Positions 8,546 to 17,346 are shown, counted from the stretch's first letter. The stretch: DNA of 64,000 nucleotides from Rhizobiales bacterium PAR1 (GCA_002256205.1 NKIW01000004.1:387802-451801); one strand, 5' to 3'. Made by a program: numbers and translations. Notes: generated by a model from the letters alone, not told the origin.

Positions 8546-8603
8546 CGCCAAGGCGGGTCAAAAATCGGGAATCAACCCGTCAACGAGATATGGGAGAGAC
8601 AAC

Positions 8604-9632
8604 ATGACGCTCAATCGCCCTTCGACACGCCGCCGAGTTCTGAAAGCCGCTGCCGTCGGCTCTCTGCTCGCGCTGACCGCCAGTGCAGCCTCAGCGCAAG
8701 CCCCGATTGTCATCAAGTTCAGCCATGTCGTCGCGCCGGATACGCCCAAGGGCAAAGGCTCGCAGAAGTTTCAGGAACTTGCCGAGAAATACACCAACGG
8801 CAAGGTGAAGGTTGAGGTTTACCCGAACTCCCAGCTCTTCAAGGACAAGGAAGAGCTGGAGGCGCTCCAGCTTGGCGCGGTGCAGATGCTGGCGCCGAGC
8901 CTTGCGAAGTTCGGCCCGCTCGGCGCGCGCGAGTTCGAGGTGTTCGACCTGCCCTTCATCTTCCCGGACAAGGCCGCGCTGCGCAAGGTGACGGATGGTC
9001 AGGTCGGCAAGGATCTTTTCGCCAAGCTCGAATCCAAGGGCATCACCGGGCTTGCCTATTGGGACAACGGCTTCAAGATCATGTCCGCCAACCGCGAGAT
9101 CAAGCGGCCCGACGACATGCTCGGCCTCAAGATCCGCATTCAGTCTTCGAAGGTTCTGGAAGCGCAGATCAAGGCACTCGGCGGCATTCCGCAGGTGATG
9201 GCCTTCTCGGAAGTTTACCAGGCACTGCAGACCGGCGTGGTGGACGGTCAGGAGAACACGGCCTCGAACATGTTCACGCAGAAAATGCACGAGGTACAGT
9301 CGCATACCGCCGTCACAGATCACGGTTATATCGGCTATGCGGTGATCGTGAACAAGAAATTCTGGGATGGTTTGCCGGCGGATATCCGCCCGCAACTTGA
9401 AAAGGCGATGGCGGAAGCCACGGCCTATTCGAACACCATTTCCCAGAAGGAAAACGATGATGCGCTTGAAGACATGCGCAAATCCGGCAAAACGAAAATC
9501 TACCAGCTGACCGCCGATGACAAGAAGGCCTGGCTCGCAGCGTTGCGCCCGGTGCACAAGGAAATGGCGAGCCGGGTCGGCAAGGAAACCATCGACGCGG
9601 TTTACAAGGCGATCGGCATTCCGACCAACTGA
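8604..9632 (+). CDS. dctP: TRAP transporter dicarboxylate-binding protein DctP
   Basis: The 342-residue periplasmic receptor starts with a signal peptide (RRRVLKAAAVGSLLALTASA, then SAQA) and reads IKFSHVVAPDTPKGKG, the typical DctP opening. Further family landmarks are LQLGAVQMLAPSLAKFG, FDLPFIF, the ligand-arginine region MLGLKIRIQSSKV, FSEVYQALQTGVVDGQEN and HGYIGYAVIVNKKFW. It captures a C4-dicarboxylate-like acid and hands it to DctQM. GGGAGAGA provides the ribosome site. A hairpin separates it from dctQ. Its position after the CoA operon suggests that its ligand is the substrate of that pathway. Confidence 0.93.
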   Translation: MTLNRPSTRRRVLKAAAVGSLLALTASAASAQAPIVIKFSHVVAPDTPKGKGSQKFQELAEKYTNGKVKVEVYPNSQLFKDKEELEALQLGAVQMLAPSLAKFGPLGAREFEVFDLPFIFPDKAALRKVTDGQVGKDLFAKLESKGITGLAYWDNGFKIMSANREIKRPDDMLGLKIRIQSSKVLEAQIKALGGIPQVMAFSEVYQALQTGVVDGQENTASNMFTQKMHEVQSHTAVTDHGYIGYAVIVNKKFWDGLPADIRPQLEKAMAEATAYSNTISQKENDDALEDMRKSGKTKIYQLTADDKKAWLAALRPVHKEMASRVGKETIDAVYKAIGIPTN

Positions 9633-9702
9633 GCACCGGCAGAACAGGCCTCTGGCGAACATCCCGTTTGCCGGAGGACCATGTGCACAAACAACAAGAA
9701 TA

Positions 9703-9719
9703 GCCCCGATGAACGGGGT
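9703..9719 (+). terminator. intercistronic hairpin between dctP and dctQ
   Basis: GCCCCG-ATGAA-CGGGGT forms a short stem just before the dctQ ribosome site. A second imperfect stem (CCTCTGGC with GCCGGAGG) lies slightly upstream. No T-run follows, so attenuation or 3' protection of dctP mRNA is more likely than full termination. Confidence 0.4.
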
Positions 9720-9736
9720 CTGGGGGAGACTGGCAC

Positions 9737-10381
9737 GTGTTCCTGAAAGTCCTTGACCGGCTGGAGGAGATCGTCATTGCGACGCTGATTGCGGTTGCAA
9801 CGCTGATCATCTTCATCGCCGTGGTTCATCGCTATGGCACCACACTGTCGATCAATCTCGCGCAATGGGGCAAAAGCATCGGCCAGCCATGGCTCTTCGA
9901 TGGCGGGCGGGCGGTGTTTTCCTTCCTGCGCAAGATCAACCTCACCTGGGCGCAGGAACTCTGCATCTACCTCTTTGTCTGGATGGCGAAATTCGGCGCA
10001 GCCTATGGCGTGCGCACCGGCATCCATGTGGGTGTCGACGTGGCGGTGCAGATGGTTTCGCCTGCCTCCAAGCGGATTGTTGTTCTCTTCGCGCTGATGA
10101 GCGGCGCACTGTTCACCTTCATAGTCGGCTCGCTCGGCGCGCGCTTCGTCTGGCATATCGCGCAGACCGATCAGGTCTCGGCGGACCTCGAGATGCCGAT
10201 GTGGATCGTCTATATCGCGGTGCCGCTGGGCTCCTACCTCATGTGTTTCCGGTTCCTGCAGGTTGCGCGGACCTTCCTGCGCACGGGTGAACTCCCACAC
10301 CACGACCATGCCCATGTTGATGGTCTTGAGGACGAGGTGCCCACTCTTCCGGGCGCGCTCGCACAGGGAGACGCCCGATGA
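9737..10381 (+). CDS. dctQ: TRAP transporter small permease DctQ
   Basis: The 214-residue membrane protein has four hydrophobic segments (IVIATLIAVATLIIFIAVVH, then WAQELCIYLFVWMAKFGAAY, IVVLFALMSGALFTFIVGS and WIVYIAVPLGSYLMCFRF). It includes the EL-xx-LFVWM-xx-GAAYG region typical of DctQ. It bridges the binding protein and the large permease. The start is a GTG behind a GGGGGAGA ribosome site. The stop overlaps the dctM ATG by four bases. Confidence 0.9.
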   Translation: MFLKVLDRLEEIVIATLIAVATLIIFIAVVHRYGTTLSINLAQWGKSIGQPWLFDGGRAVFSFLRKINLTWAQELCIYLFVWMAKFGAAYGVRTGIHVGVDVAVQMVSPASKRIVVLFALMSGALFTFIVGSLGARFVWHIAQTDQVSADLEMPMWIVYIAVPLGSYLMCFRFLQVARTFLRTGELPHHDHAHVDGLEDEVPTLPGALAQGDAR

Positions 10382-11838
10382 CACCGACACAGCTTGTTTC
10401 CTCGCAAGAGCAGGGCTCGCCACGCAGCGGCTACATTCTCGTTGGCCTGCCGATCCTGCTGCTCGTCGGCTGTCTTGGCGCCAAGTGGGGCATTCTGCCG
10501 ATGTCCGGTGGCGTGCGCGTCACCATGATCTTCCTGCTGCTCGTCGCGCTGATGCTGACCGGCATGCCGATCTCGATCGCGCTCGGCCTCACGGTGCTGA
10601 CCTTCCTCTTCACGCTCACCGAAGTGCCGATGGATTCGGTAGCTCTGAAGCTCTTCACCGGCATCGAGAAATTCGAGATCATGGCGATCCCGTTCTTCAT
10701 TCTTGCCGGGAATTTTCTGACCTCAGGTGGCGTCGCGCGCCGGATGATCACGTTTGCCTCGGCGATGATCGGGCATTGGCATGGCGGATTGGGCCTTGCT
10801 GGCGTACTGGCTTGCGCGCTGTTCGCGGCAGTCTCCGGCTCATCTCCGGCGACTGTGGTCGCCATCGGCTCGATCATCCTGCCGGCGATGGTCAAGCAGG
10901 GGTTTCCAAACCGCTTCGGAGCGGGCGTGATCACCACATCCGGCGCGCTTGGCATCCTTATTCCGCCATCCATCGTGATGGTGATGTACGCCGTTGCGAC
11001 CTCTGGTATGCAAGTCGAAGGGCCGACGGGTGCGAAGGTCTCCTCCGCCTCCGTGGGACAACTCTTCATGGCCGGCGTGGTGCCGGGCCTGATGCTCGCC
11101 TTCTTCTTGGGTCTGACGACCTGGTATCGCGCGTGGAAGAATGGCTATCCGCGCATGCCGCGCGCGACATGGCCTGAACGGGCCAAAGCCCTCAAGGACA
11201 GCTTCTGGGGTCTGTTGCTGATCGTCATCGTGATCGGCGGCATCTACACTGGCGCCTTTACGCCAACTGAAGCGGCGGCGATGGCTGCTGCCTATGCCTT
11301 CTTTGTCGCTGTCTTCGTCTACAAGGACATGCGGCTTAAAGACGTGCCGCGTGTTCTTCTGCAATCGGCGTCAATGAGCGCGATGCTGCTCTACATCATC
11401 ACCAACGCCGTGCTGTTCTCGTTCCTGATGACGCACGAGAACATACCGCAGGCGATGGCAGCCTGGATCGGCGGCACAGGCCTCAACTGGATCACCTTCC
11501 TTCTCCTGGTGAACCTGCTGCTGCTGCTCGCGGGCAATGTGATGGAGCCCTCCTCCATCGTGCTGATCATGGCGCCGATCCTCTTCCCGATGGCAGTGAA
11601 GCTCGGGATTGATCCGGTGCACTTCGGCATCCTGATCGTCGTGAACATGGAAGTCGGCATGTGTCACCCGCCGGTGGGCCTCAACCTCTATGTCGCCTCG
11701 GGCATCACCAAGATGGGGATCACAGAATTGACCATCGCAGTCTGGCCATGGCTCCTCACAATGCTCGGCTTCCTTGTGCTTGTCACCTACGTGCCGGAAC
11801 TCTCGCTCTGGCTGCCGCGCATGCTTGGGATGCTCTAA
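10378..11838 (+). CDS. dctM: TRAP transporter large permease DctM
   Basis: The 486-residue protein is very hydrophobic and shows DctM landmarks: GMPISIALGL, MAIPFFILAGNFLTSGGVARR, GSSPATVVAIGSIILPAMV, GALGILIPPSIVMVMY, TPTEAAAMAAAYAF, GNVMEPSSIVLIMAPILFP and GICHPPVGLN-like MCHPPVGLNLYVASGI. It is the sodium-driven transport channel of the TRAP system. The 3' end overlaps the convergent fumarase gene by four bases, leaving no room for a separate terminator between them. Confidence 0.93.
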   Translation: MTPTQLVSSQEQGSPRSGYILVGLPILLLVGCLGAKWGILPMSGGVRVTMIFLLLVALMLTGMPISIALGLTVLTFLFTLTEVPMDSVALKLFTGIEKFEIMAIPFFILAGNFLTSGGVARRMITFASAMIGHWHGGLGLAGVLACALFAAVSGSSPATVVAIGSIILPAMVKQGFPNRFGAGVITTSGALGILIPPSIVMVMYAVATSGMQVEGPTGAKVSSASVGQLFMAGVVPGLMLAFFLGLTTWYRAWKNGYPRMPRATWPERAKALKDSFWGLLLIVIVIGGIYTGAFTPTEAAAMAAAYAFFVAVFVYKDMRLKDVPRVLLQSASMSAMLLYIITNAVLFSFLMTHENIPQAMAAWIGGTGLNWITFLLLVNLLLLLAGNVMEPSSIVLIMAPILFPMAVKLGIDPVHFGILIVVNMEVGMCHPPVGLNLYVASGITKMGITELTIAVWPWLLTMLGFLVLVTYVPELSLWLPRMLGML

Positions 11839-13334
11839 GGTAAAGTCCGCCACATCGCGGGCCCGAGGGTGTGGACGGATTTTCCCGTCGCATCCACCGC
11901 GACCGTGACCGGCATATCCTCGACAATGAACTCGTGGATTGCTTCCATGCCAAGATCCTCGAAGGCGAGGACGCGAGCCGACTTGATAGCTTTTGATACG
12001 AGGTAGGCGGCCCCGCCGACGGCGATGAGATAAGCCGCACCCTGCCTGCGGATGGCCTCGATGGCCTCTGGTCCACGTTCGGCCTTGCCGATCATCACGA
12101 GCAGGCCGGAAGCGGCGAGAAGCTCGTCAGTGAACTTGTCCATGCGAGTTGCCGTGGTTGGGCCTGCAGGGCCGACGGCTTCCCCTGCGACGGCATCCAC
12201 CGGACCGACGTAATAGATCGCGCGATCCCTAAGATCGACCGGCAAAGGCTTCCCCTCGCGGATCAGCGCCGACATGCGAGCATGAGCGGCATCGCGCCCC
12301 GTCAGCATGCGCCCGGAAAGCAGGAGTGTTTCGCCGGCTTTCCATGTCGCAACCTCGGTTCGGGTAAGCCTGTCGAGATTGACCTTGCGGGCATTTCCGG
12401 CGGTGGCGATCTGAATTTCCTCGGGCCAGATTGAAAGCGTTGGCGGGGTGAAAACCGCCGGGCCCGAACCATCGAGGATGAAGGCGAGATGCCGATCCGC
12501 TGCGCATTGCGGCACCAGTGCCACCGGCTTCGAGGCGGCATGGGTGGGGAAAGTCGCGATCTTGACGTCGAGCACCGTCGTCAGCCCGCCGAGCCCTTGC
12601 GCGCCGATTCCGAGGGCGTTGATTTTTTCATAGAGGTCAATGCGCATTTCCTCGAGTTTGGAGGAAGGCCCGCGCGCCCGAAGCTCCTGCATATCAATCG
12701 GCTGAAGCAGTGAGGTCTTGGCAAGCAGCATCGCCTTTTCCGGCGAGCCACCGACACCCAGGCCAATGATGCCCGGCGGACACCAACCCGCGCCAAGTTT
12801 CTCGATTGTGCGCAGCACCCAATCGGTCACATCATCGCTTGGCTCAAGGGCTGCGAACTTGACCTTATTCTCGGAACCGCCGCCCTTAGCCGCGACATGC
12901 ACCTCAATCTGATCGCCAGCGACAAGCTCGACATGCAGCATTGCCGGCGTGTTGTCGCCGGTGTTCTTGCGTGCGAACAGCGGATCATCCACCACAGAAG
13001 CGCGCAGCGGATTGGCCTCGCGTGCCCACGCTACCCGCACAGCTTCATCTGCTAGGCTTTGCAGATCACGTCCGCTCGCGATGCGGACACCCATACCAAC
13101 TTTCATGAAAATCTGCGCCGTGCCGGTATCCTGGCAGATCGGGCGGCGGCCCAACGCCGCCATGCGCGAGTTCACGAGAATTTGTGCCATGGCAGCCTTC
13201 GCAGCCGGACTTTTCTCGCGAGCGTAAGCGGCGCTCAAATTACGGATGTAATCCTCGGGATGAAAGCAGGAAATGACCTGCAAGGCCTCGGCAAGGCTCT
13301 CGACGAGGTCACTTTCCGTGATGGTCCTGAGCAT
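11835..13334 (-). CDS. class I [4Fe-4S] fumarase-type hydratase (fumarase or mesaconase)
   Basis: The 499-residue protein is a fused alpha-beta class I fumarase. The three cluster-binding cysteines are visible: Cys67 in GRRPICQDTG, Cys185 in GAGWCPPGIIG and Cys277 in VPQCAADRH. Other landmarks are KNTGDNTPAMLH, AAKGGGSENK, GPVDAVAGEAVGPAGPTTATRMD and GMEAIHEFIVEDMPVTVAVD. Such enzymes hydrate fumarate to malate, and close relatives hydrate mesaconate to citramalate. The position beside a mesaconyl-CoA-type operon and a dicarboxylate TRAP system makes mesaconase activity worth testing. The ATG at 13334 has GGAG eight bases upstream. It is divergent from the molybdenum hydroxylase genes. Confidence 0.9.
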   Translation of the reverse strand: MLRTITESDLVESLAEALQVISCFHPEDYIRNLSAAYAREKSPAAKAAMAQILVNSRMAALGRRPICQDTGTAQIFMKVGMGVRIASGRDLQSLADEAVRVAWAREANPLRASVVDDPLFARKNTGDNTPAMLHVELVAGDQIEVHVAAKGGGSENKVKFAALEPSDDVTDWVLRTIEKLGAGWCPPGIIGLGVGGSPEKAMLLAKTSLLQPIDMQELRARGPSSKLEEMRIDLYEKINALGIGAQGLGGLTTVLDVKIATFPTHAASKPVALVPQCAADRHLAFILDGSGPAVFTPPTLSIWPEEIQIATAGNARKVNLDRLTRTEVATWKAGETLLLSGRMLTGRDAAHARMSALIREGKPLPVDLRDRAIYYVGPVDAVAGEAVGPAGPTTATRMDKFTDELLAASGLLVMIGKAERGPEAIEAIRRQGAAYLIAVGGAAYLVSKAIKSARVLAFEDLGMEAIHEFIVEDMPVTVAVDATGKSVHTLGPAMWRTLP

Positions 13335-13355
13335 GCTGCATTCTCCGTTCCGCGT

Positions 13356-13373
13356 CCTTGCATGTCTGCAAGG
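13356..13373. promoter_or_regulatory. palindrome CCTTGCA-N4-TGCAAGG in divergent promoter region
   Basis: A perfect seven-base inverted repeat with a four-base spacer sits 22 bases upstream of the fumarase-type start and between two divergent operons. The size and place fit a dimeric regulator site, though no cognate regulator lies adjacent. Confidence 0.4.
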
Positions 13374-13459
13374 CGGCGCGACAATCTTCCGCGTGACACC
13401 GTACCAAAACCGAATAGCATCATCCAAAAGGATAAAGCGCGGATGCGCAGGAGGGTTCT

Positions 13460-13909
13460 ATGGCGAAGCTTACCATCAACGGAAAAACCGTCGATATCGA
13501 TGCGGCACCGGATACGCCATTGTTGTGGGCGATCCGGGAGCATATCGGCCTCACCGGCACGAAATACGGTTGCGGCGTTGGTCAGTGCGGCTCCTGCACC
13601 GTGCATATCGATGGCGAGGCGGTGCGCTCCTGCTCACTGACGGTCGGCTCACTCAAGGCCGACCAGAAGATCGTGACCATCGAAGGCCTCTCGCCCGATG
13701 CCTCGCACCCGATCCAGAAGGCGTGGTTGCAACTTGAGGTGCCGCAGTGTGGTTATTGCCAGTCTGGCATGATCATGGCCGCAGCCGCGCTGCTCGCCAA
13801 AAAGCCCAAGCCGACCGATGCCGACATCGACGAAGCCATGACCAATATCTGCCGTTGCGGGACGTATAATCGCGTCCGGGCCGGCATTAAGCTTGCCGCA
13901 AACGCGTGA
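13460..13909 (+). CDS. [2Fe-2S] subunit of molybdenum hydroxylase, IorA-like
   Basis: The 149-residue protein carries two [2Fe-2S] clusters as in xanthine-oxidase-family small subunits. A plant-ferredoxin-type site has Cys38, Cys43, Cys46 and Cys58 ([11 protein letters not shown]). A second helical site has Cys97, Cys100, Cys131 and Cys133 ([21 protein letters not shown]). It relays electrons from the molybdenum subunit encoded just downstream. The closest style is isoquinoline 1-oxidoreductase alpha subunit. There is no separate FAD subunit gene, so electrons must leave by another route, perhaps the cytochromes encoded next. AGGAGGG precedes the ATG. Confidence 0.92.
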   Translation: MAKLTINGKTVDIDAAPDTPLLWAIREHIGLTGTKYGCGVGQCGSCTVHIDGEAVRSCSLTVGSLKADQKIVTIEGLSPDASHPIQKAWLQLEVPQCGYCQSGMIMAAAALLAKKPKPTDADIDEAMTNICRCGTYNRVRAGIKLAANA

Positions 13910-13923
13910 GAAGGAAGACAGCC

Positions 13924-16095
13924 ATGACGCAAGTTCTCGATGTCTCCCGCCGCTCGTTCCTGAAATCATCGGCTGCCGCTGCCGGCGCCTTCACGCTCGG
14001 GTTTTCGGTTCCCTTCACCGCAGCCGAAGCGCAGAGCGCCACGCCCGAGGTCAATGCCTGGGTTGTCATCAAGCCGGATGATACCGTGGTCGTCCGCATT
14101 GCCCGCTCGGAAATGGGGCAAGGCACGCTAACCGGTCTCGCCCAGCTTGTTGCGGAAGAGCTGGAAGCGGATTGGTCGAAGGTGACCTGGGAATACCCGA
14201 CGCCGGGGCAGAACGTCGCCCGCAACCGGGTATGGAAGAATTTCTCGACCGGCGGTTCGCGCGGCATTCGCGAAAGCCATCAATACGTCCGTGAGGGCGG
14301 CGCTGCAGCGCGGATGATGCTCGTCGAAGCGGCAGCGAAGGAATGGGGCGTGCCCGCCGCCGAGTGCAAGGCGGCAAAAGGCGTGATCACCCATGCCGCT
14401 TCCGGTCGTTCGACAACCTACGGCAAGGTTGCTTCCGCTGCGGCGAAGCTTGAGCCACCCAAGGAGGTCAAACTCAAGGCGGCTTCGGATTGGACGATTG
14501 CCGGCAAGCCGCTGAAGCGTCTCGATACGGTCGACAAACTTTCGGGCAAGCAGATTTACGGCGCGGACTTCAAGCTTCCGGGCATGCTCAATGCAGCCAT
14601 CAAGGACTGCCCAGTGTTCGGCGGCAAGGTTGCGAGCTTCGACGTAGGCAAAATCGAGAAGATGCCGGGCGTCAAAAAGGTCGTGAAGGTCGGCGAAAGC
14701 GCCGTCGCGGTCGTTGCCGACATGTGGTGGCAGGCCAAGACCGCGCTCGACGCGCTGCCGATCACCTGGGATGAAGGCCCAAACGCCAAGGCTTCATCCG
14801 AGACCATCGCGGCGATGCTGAAGGAAGGTCTCACCGCCGAGCAGGCCTTCGTCGGCAATCAGGCGGGTGACGCCAAAGGCGCCATTGCCGGTGCGGTGAA
14901 GAAGGTCGAGGCGACCTATTCCTACCCATTCCAGAACCATGCCTGCATGGAACCGATGAACGCCACGGCGCTCTGGACGGCTGAGAAATGCGAGGTCTGG
15001 TGCCCGACACAGAACGGTGAAGCAGCCTTTGCGGCCACCGTTGAAGCCTCGGGTCATCCGGCGCCGAAGTGCGAGGTTTACAAGATACACCTTGGCGGCG
15101 GGTTTGGCCGCCGAGGCATGACAGATTACGTTCGGCAGGCGGTCGCCATCGCCAAGCAGATGCCCGGTACGCCGGTGAAGCTGCTCTGGAGCCGCGAAGA
15201 GGACATGCTGCACGGGCGCTATCACCCGATCACCATGGCAAAAATGTCCGCCGGCCTCGATAAGGATGGCAATGTTGTCGGCCTGCACATGCGGCTTTCC
15301 GGCCAGTCGATCCTCGCGAGCGTCAACCCGCAGGGTCTGCAAAGCGGCAAGGACCCCGTCGTCTTTCAGGGCCTCAACCCGGATGGGCCGGAAGGGCATT
15401 TCGGCTATGAAATCCCGAATATCCTGATCGACCATGCGATGCGGAACAGTCACGTCCCGGCCGGCTTCTGGCGCGGCGTGAACCTCAACCACAACGCCAT
15501 CTACGTCGAATGCTTCATGGATGAACTCGCGCAGGCGGCGGGCGTCGATCCGCTCGAGTTCCGTCGCCGGATGATGAAGAACCATCCGAAGCACCTCGCG
15601 GTGCTCGAAGCGGCCGCCAAGGGAATCGGCTGGGGTACGAAGGCGCCGGACGGCATTTTCCGAGGCCTTTGCCAGACCATGGGCTTTGGCTCCTATGTCG
15701 CGGCAGGCGCCGAGGTTTCCGTCAAAAAGGATGGCAGTGTCAAAATCCATCGCATTGTCGCGGCAACCAATCCGGGCCATGTAGTCAACCCGGATCAGGT
15801 TGCGGCGCAGGTCGAAGGTTCCTTCGTGTACGGTCTCTCCGCGATGCTCTATCAGGAGTGCACCGTTAAGGGCGGGCGGATCGTCGAGGAAAACTTTGAC
15901 AGCTACCAGCCGCTCCGCATGGACGAGATGCCGAAGGTCGAAAGCATCCTGATGCCGTCCGATGACTTCTGGGGTGGTGTGGGCGAGCCGACCATCGCTG
16001 TCGCCGCTCCCGCCGTCCTCAACGCGATCTTCGCGGCGACCGGCAAGCGCGTGCGCTCGCTGCCGCTCAGGAACGCGGACCTCCGCCGCGCCTGA
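13924..16095 (+). CDS. molybdopterin-binding subunit of xanthine-dehydrogenase-family oxidoreductase, IorB-like
   Basis: The roughly 723-residue protein begins with a twin-arginine signal (SRRSFLKSSAAAAGAF), so the complex acts in the periplasm. Family landmarks are IARSEMGQGTLTGLAQLVAEE, GGGFGRRGMTDYVRQAVA, PAGFWRGVNLNHNAIYVECF, GFGSYVAAGAEVSV, and the C-terminal GVGEPTIAVAAPAVLNAI, which carries the catalytic glutamate. It resembles the isoquinoline-oxidoreductase or nicotinate-hydroxylase large subunit. The substrate (N-heterocycle or aldehyde) is not known. ATG at 13924 was chosen for its GAAGGA site; a GTG at 13906 overlaps the previous stop. The stop shares its A with the soxX start (TGATG). 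Confidence 0.9.
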   Translation: MTQVLDVSRRSFLKSSAAAAGAFTLGFSVPFTAAEAQSATPEVNAWVVIKPDDTVVVRIARSEMGQGTLTGLAQLVAEELEADWSKVTWEYPTPGQNVARNRVWKNFSTGGSRGIRESHQYVREGGAAARMMLVEAAAKEWGVPAAECKAAKGVITHAASGRSTTYGKVASAAAKLEPPKEVKLKAASDWTIAGKPLKRLDTVDKLSGKQIYGADFKLPGMLNAAIKDCPVFGGKVASFDVGKIEKMPGVKKVVKVGESAVAVVADMWWQAKTALDALPITWDEGPNAKASSETIAAMLKEGLTAEQAFVGNQAGDAKGAIAGAVKKVEATYSYPFQNHACMEPMNATALWTAEKCEVWCPTQNGEAAFAATVEASGHPAPKCEVYKIHLGGGFGRRGMTDYVRQAVAIAKQMPGTPVKLLWSREEDMLHGRYHPITMAKMSAGLDKDGNVVGLHMRLSGQSILASVNPQGLQSGKDPVVFQGLNPDGPEGHFGYEIPNILIDHAMRNSHVPAGFWRGVNLNHNAIYVECFMDELAQAAGVDPLEFRRRMMKNHPKHLAVLEAAAKGIGWGTKAPDGIFRGLCQTMGFGSYVAAGAEVSVKKDGSVKIHRIVAATNPGHVVNPDQVAAQVEGSFVYGLSAMLYQECTVKGGRIVEENFDSYQPLRMDEMPKVESILMPSDDFWGGVGEPTIAVAAPAVLNAIFAATGKRVRSLPLRNADLRRA

Positions 16096-16556
16096 TGGGG
16101 GCGAAGACGCGCGCCTTCGGGCTCGCTGCCATACTGCTACTGGCGCTGGCCAGCAGCGGAGTTATGGTGCGGGGGCAAGGCATCACAGAACTTGTGGTTG
16201 CGGGAGAAATTCCGCGACCACTCAACGGATTGACGGGCGATGCTGCGCGTGGACGCACCATCATCACGGATCGGCGGAAGGGACTTTGCCTCCTCTGCCA
16301 TTCCGGACCGTTTCCGGAAGAACGATTTCAGGGCACGCTGGCACCGACGCTGGCGGGCACCGGCAAACGCCTCACGGAGGGCGCGATACGTTTGCGCCTT
16401 GTTGACGGCCGTAAACTCAATCAGCAGACCCTGATGCCGCCGTATCACGCCACGGAAGGGCTTTCGCAGGTAGGACAAAACTGGCGGGATAAAACCATCT
16501 TCTCCGCGCAGGACGTGGAAGATGTCGTGGCGTTTTTGAAAACCTTGCAGGAATAG
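16095..16556 (+). CDS. soxX: sulfur-oxidation cytochrome c SoxX
   Basis: The 153-residue secreted monoheme cytochrome has an N-terminal hydrophobic signal, the haem motif CLLCH (Cys65-His69) and a likely axial methionine in QTLMPPYH (Met114). GDAARGRTIITDRRKGLCLLC, split by the haem, and VGQNWRDKTIFSAQDVEDVVAFL are typical of SoxX. SoxX pairs with SoxA to attach thiosulfate oxidatively to SoxYZ. Translation is coupled to the molybdenum subunit gene by a TGATG junction, which ties the two systems together. No other Sox enzyme genes lie upstream. Confidence 0.88.
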   Translation: MGAKTRAFGLAAILLLALASSGVMVRGQGITELVVAGEIPRPLNGLTGDAARGRTIITDRRKGLCLLCHSGPFPEERFQGTLAPTLAGTGKRLTEGAIRLRLVDGRKLNQQTLMPPYHATEGLSQVGQNWRDKTIFSAQDVEDVVAFLKTLQE

Positions 16557-16560
16557 GTGG

Positions 16561-17019
16561 ATGATCGAGCCTTACCCCCTCTCGCGACGAAGCGTGTTGG
16601 TGCAGGTCGCAGCAAGCTTTGCCTTTCTCGCGACGCGTCCGGCTTTCGCCGAAGCAGATGAGACAGCTCAAGCCATCCGCGAGTTTACGGGCGGTGCGAA
16701 AATCACGCCCGGAAAGGTTTCGATAGAGGTCGCGCCGCTGGTCGAGAATGGAAATTCCGTCGCGCTGGCTGTTGCGGTCGAAAGCCCGATGACCGTGGAC
16801 CATCACGTCAAAACGATTGCGCTTTTCAACGAGAAGAATCCGCAACCGCAAATCGCGCGATTCCACCTGTCGCCTCGCTCAGGGACATCTCGCGTCGAGA
16901 CCCGCATCCGCCTTGCGACCACGCAGCATATCACCGCAATCGCGCAGTTGAGCGATGGCAGCTTCTGGTCGCAGGAGGTCGAGGTCATCGTCACCATCGC
17001 GGCCTGCACGGAGGAGTAA
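16561..17019 (+). CDS. soxY: sulfur-carrier protein SoxY with variant C-terminus
   Basis: The 152-residue protein starts with a twin-arginine signal (LSRRSVLVQVAASFAFLATR). Its body is typical SoxY (ALAVAVESPMTVDHHVKTI, NPQPQIARFHLSPRSG, RIRLATTQHITAIAQLSDGSFW). SoxY normally ends in GGCGG, the swinging arm that carries sulfur on its cysteine. Here the end is TIAACTEE, with Cys149 present but the flanking glycines replaced and two acidic residues added. It may bind sulfur differently or serve another acceptor. It lies four bases after soxX and three bases before soxZ. Confidence 0.88.
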   Translation: MIEPYPLSRRSVLVQVAASFAFLATRPAFAEADETAQAIREFTGGAKITPGKVSIEVAPLVENGNSVALAVAVESPMTVDHHVKTIALFNEKNPQPQIARFHLSPRSGTSRVETRIRLATTQHITAIAQLSDGSFWSQEVEVIVTIAACTEE

Positions 17020-17022
17020 GAC

Positions 17023-17346
17023 ATGGCGAATGCGCTACTCGACTTGCCCAAAACCGCGCGCAAGGGCGAGGTGATCAAGATCACGACGCTCGTCTCGCAC
17101 CTCATGGAAACCGGCTACCGCCGCGAGATTTCCGGCGCCGTCATCCCGCGCCTCATCATTCATACCTTCACCTGCCGTTATGACGGCGAGGAGGTTTTCC
17201 GCGCCGAGCTTTTCCCGGCAATGGCCGCCAATCCGTTGATTGCCTTTTCGACCATCGCGACAAAGAGCGGGCCGATCAGCTTCACCTGGGTCGATGATGC
17301 CGGCATCACCCTCACGGAGAGCGTCGATCTCGTCGTGACGGATTGA
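17023..17346 (+). CDS. soxZ: sulfur-carrier complex protein SoxZ
   Basis: The 107-residue protein matches SoxZ: ARKGEVIKITTLVSHLMETGYRRE (shown here as its first and last parts, ARKGEVIKI and HLMETGYRRE), PRLIIHTFTCRYDGEEVF, LFPAMAANPLIAF and FTWVDDAG. It has no signal peptide and is normally exported bound to SoxY. It forms the scaffold half of the SoxYZ carrier. Position between soxY and soxA with tiny gaps indicates one transcript. Confidence 0.9.
   Translation: MANALLDLPKTARKGEVIKITTLVSHLMETGYRREISGAVIPRLIIHTFTCRYDGEEVFRAELFPAMAANPLIAFSTIATKSGPISFTWVDDAGITLTESVDLVVTD

Noticed and set aside
13460-16095. Carbon monoxide dehydrogenase (CoxSL)
   Set aside because: The large subunit has a Tat signal and the GGGFGRRG style of IorB-type enzymes, lacks the AYxCSFR active-site loop of CoxL, and no FAD-binding CoxM gene is present.
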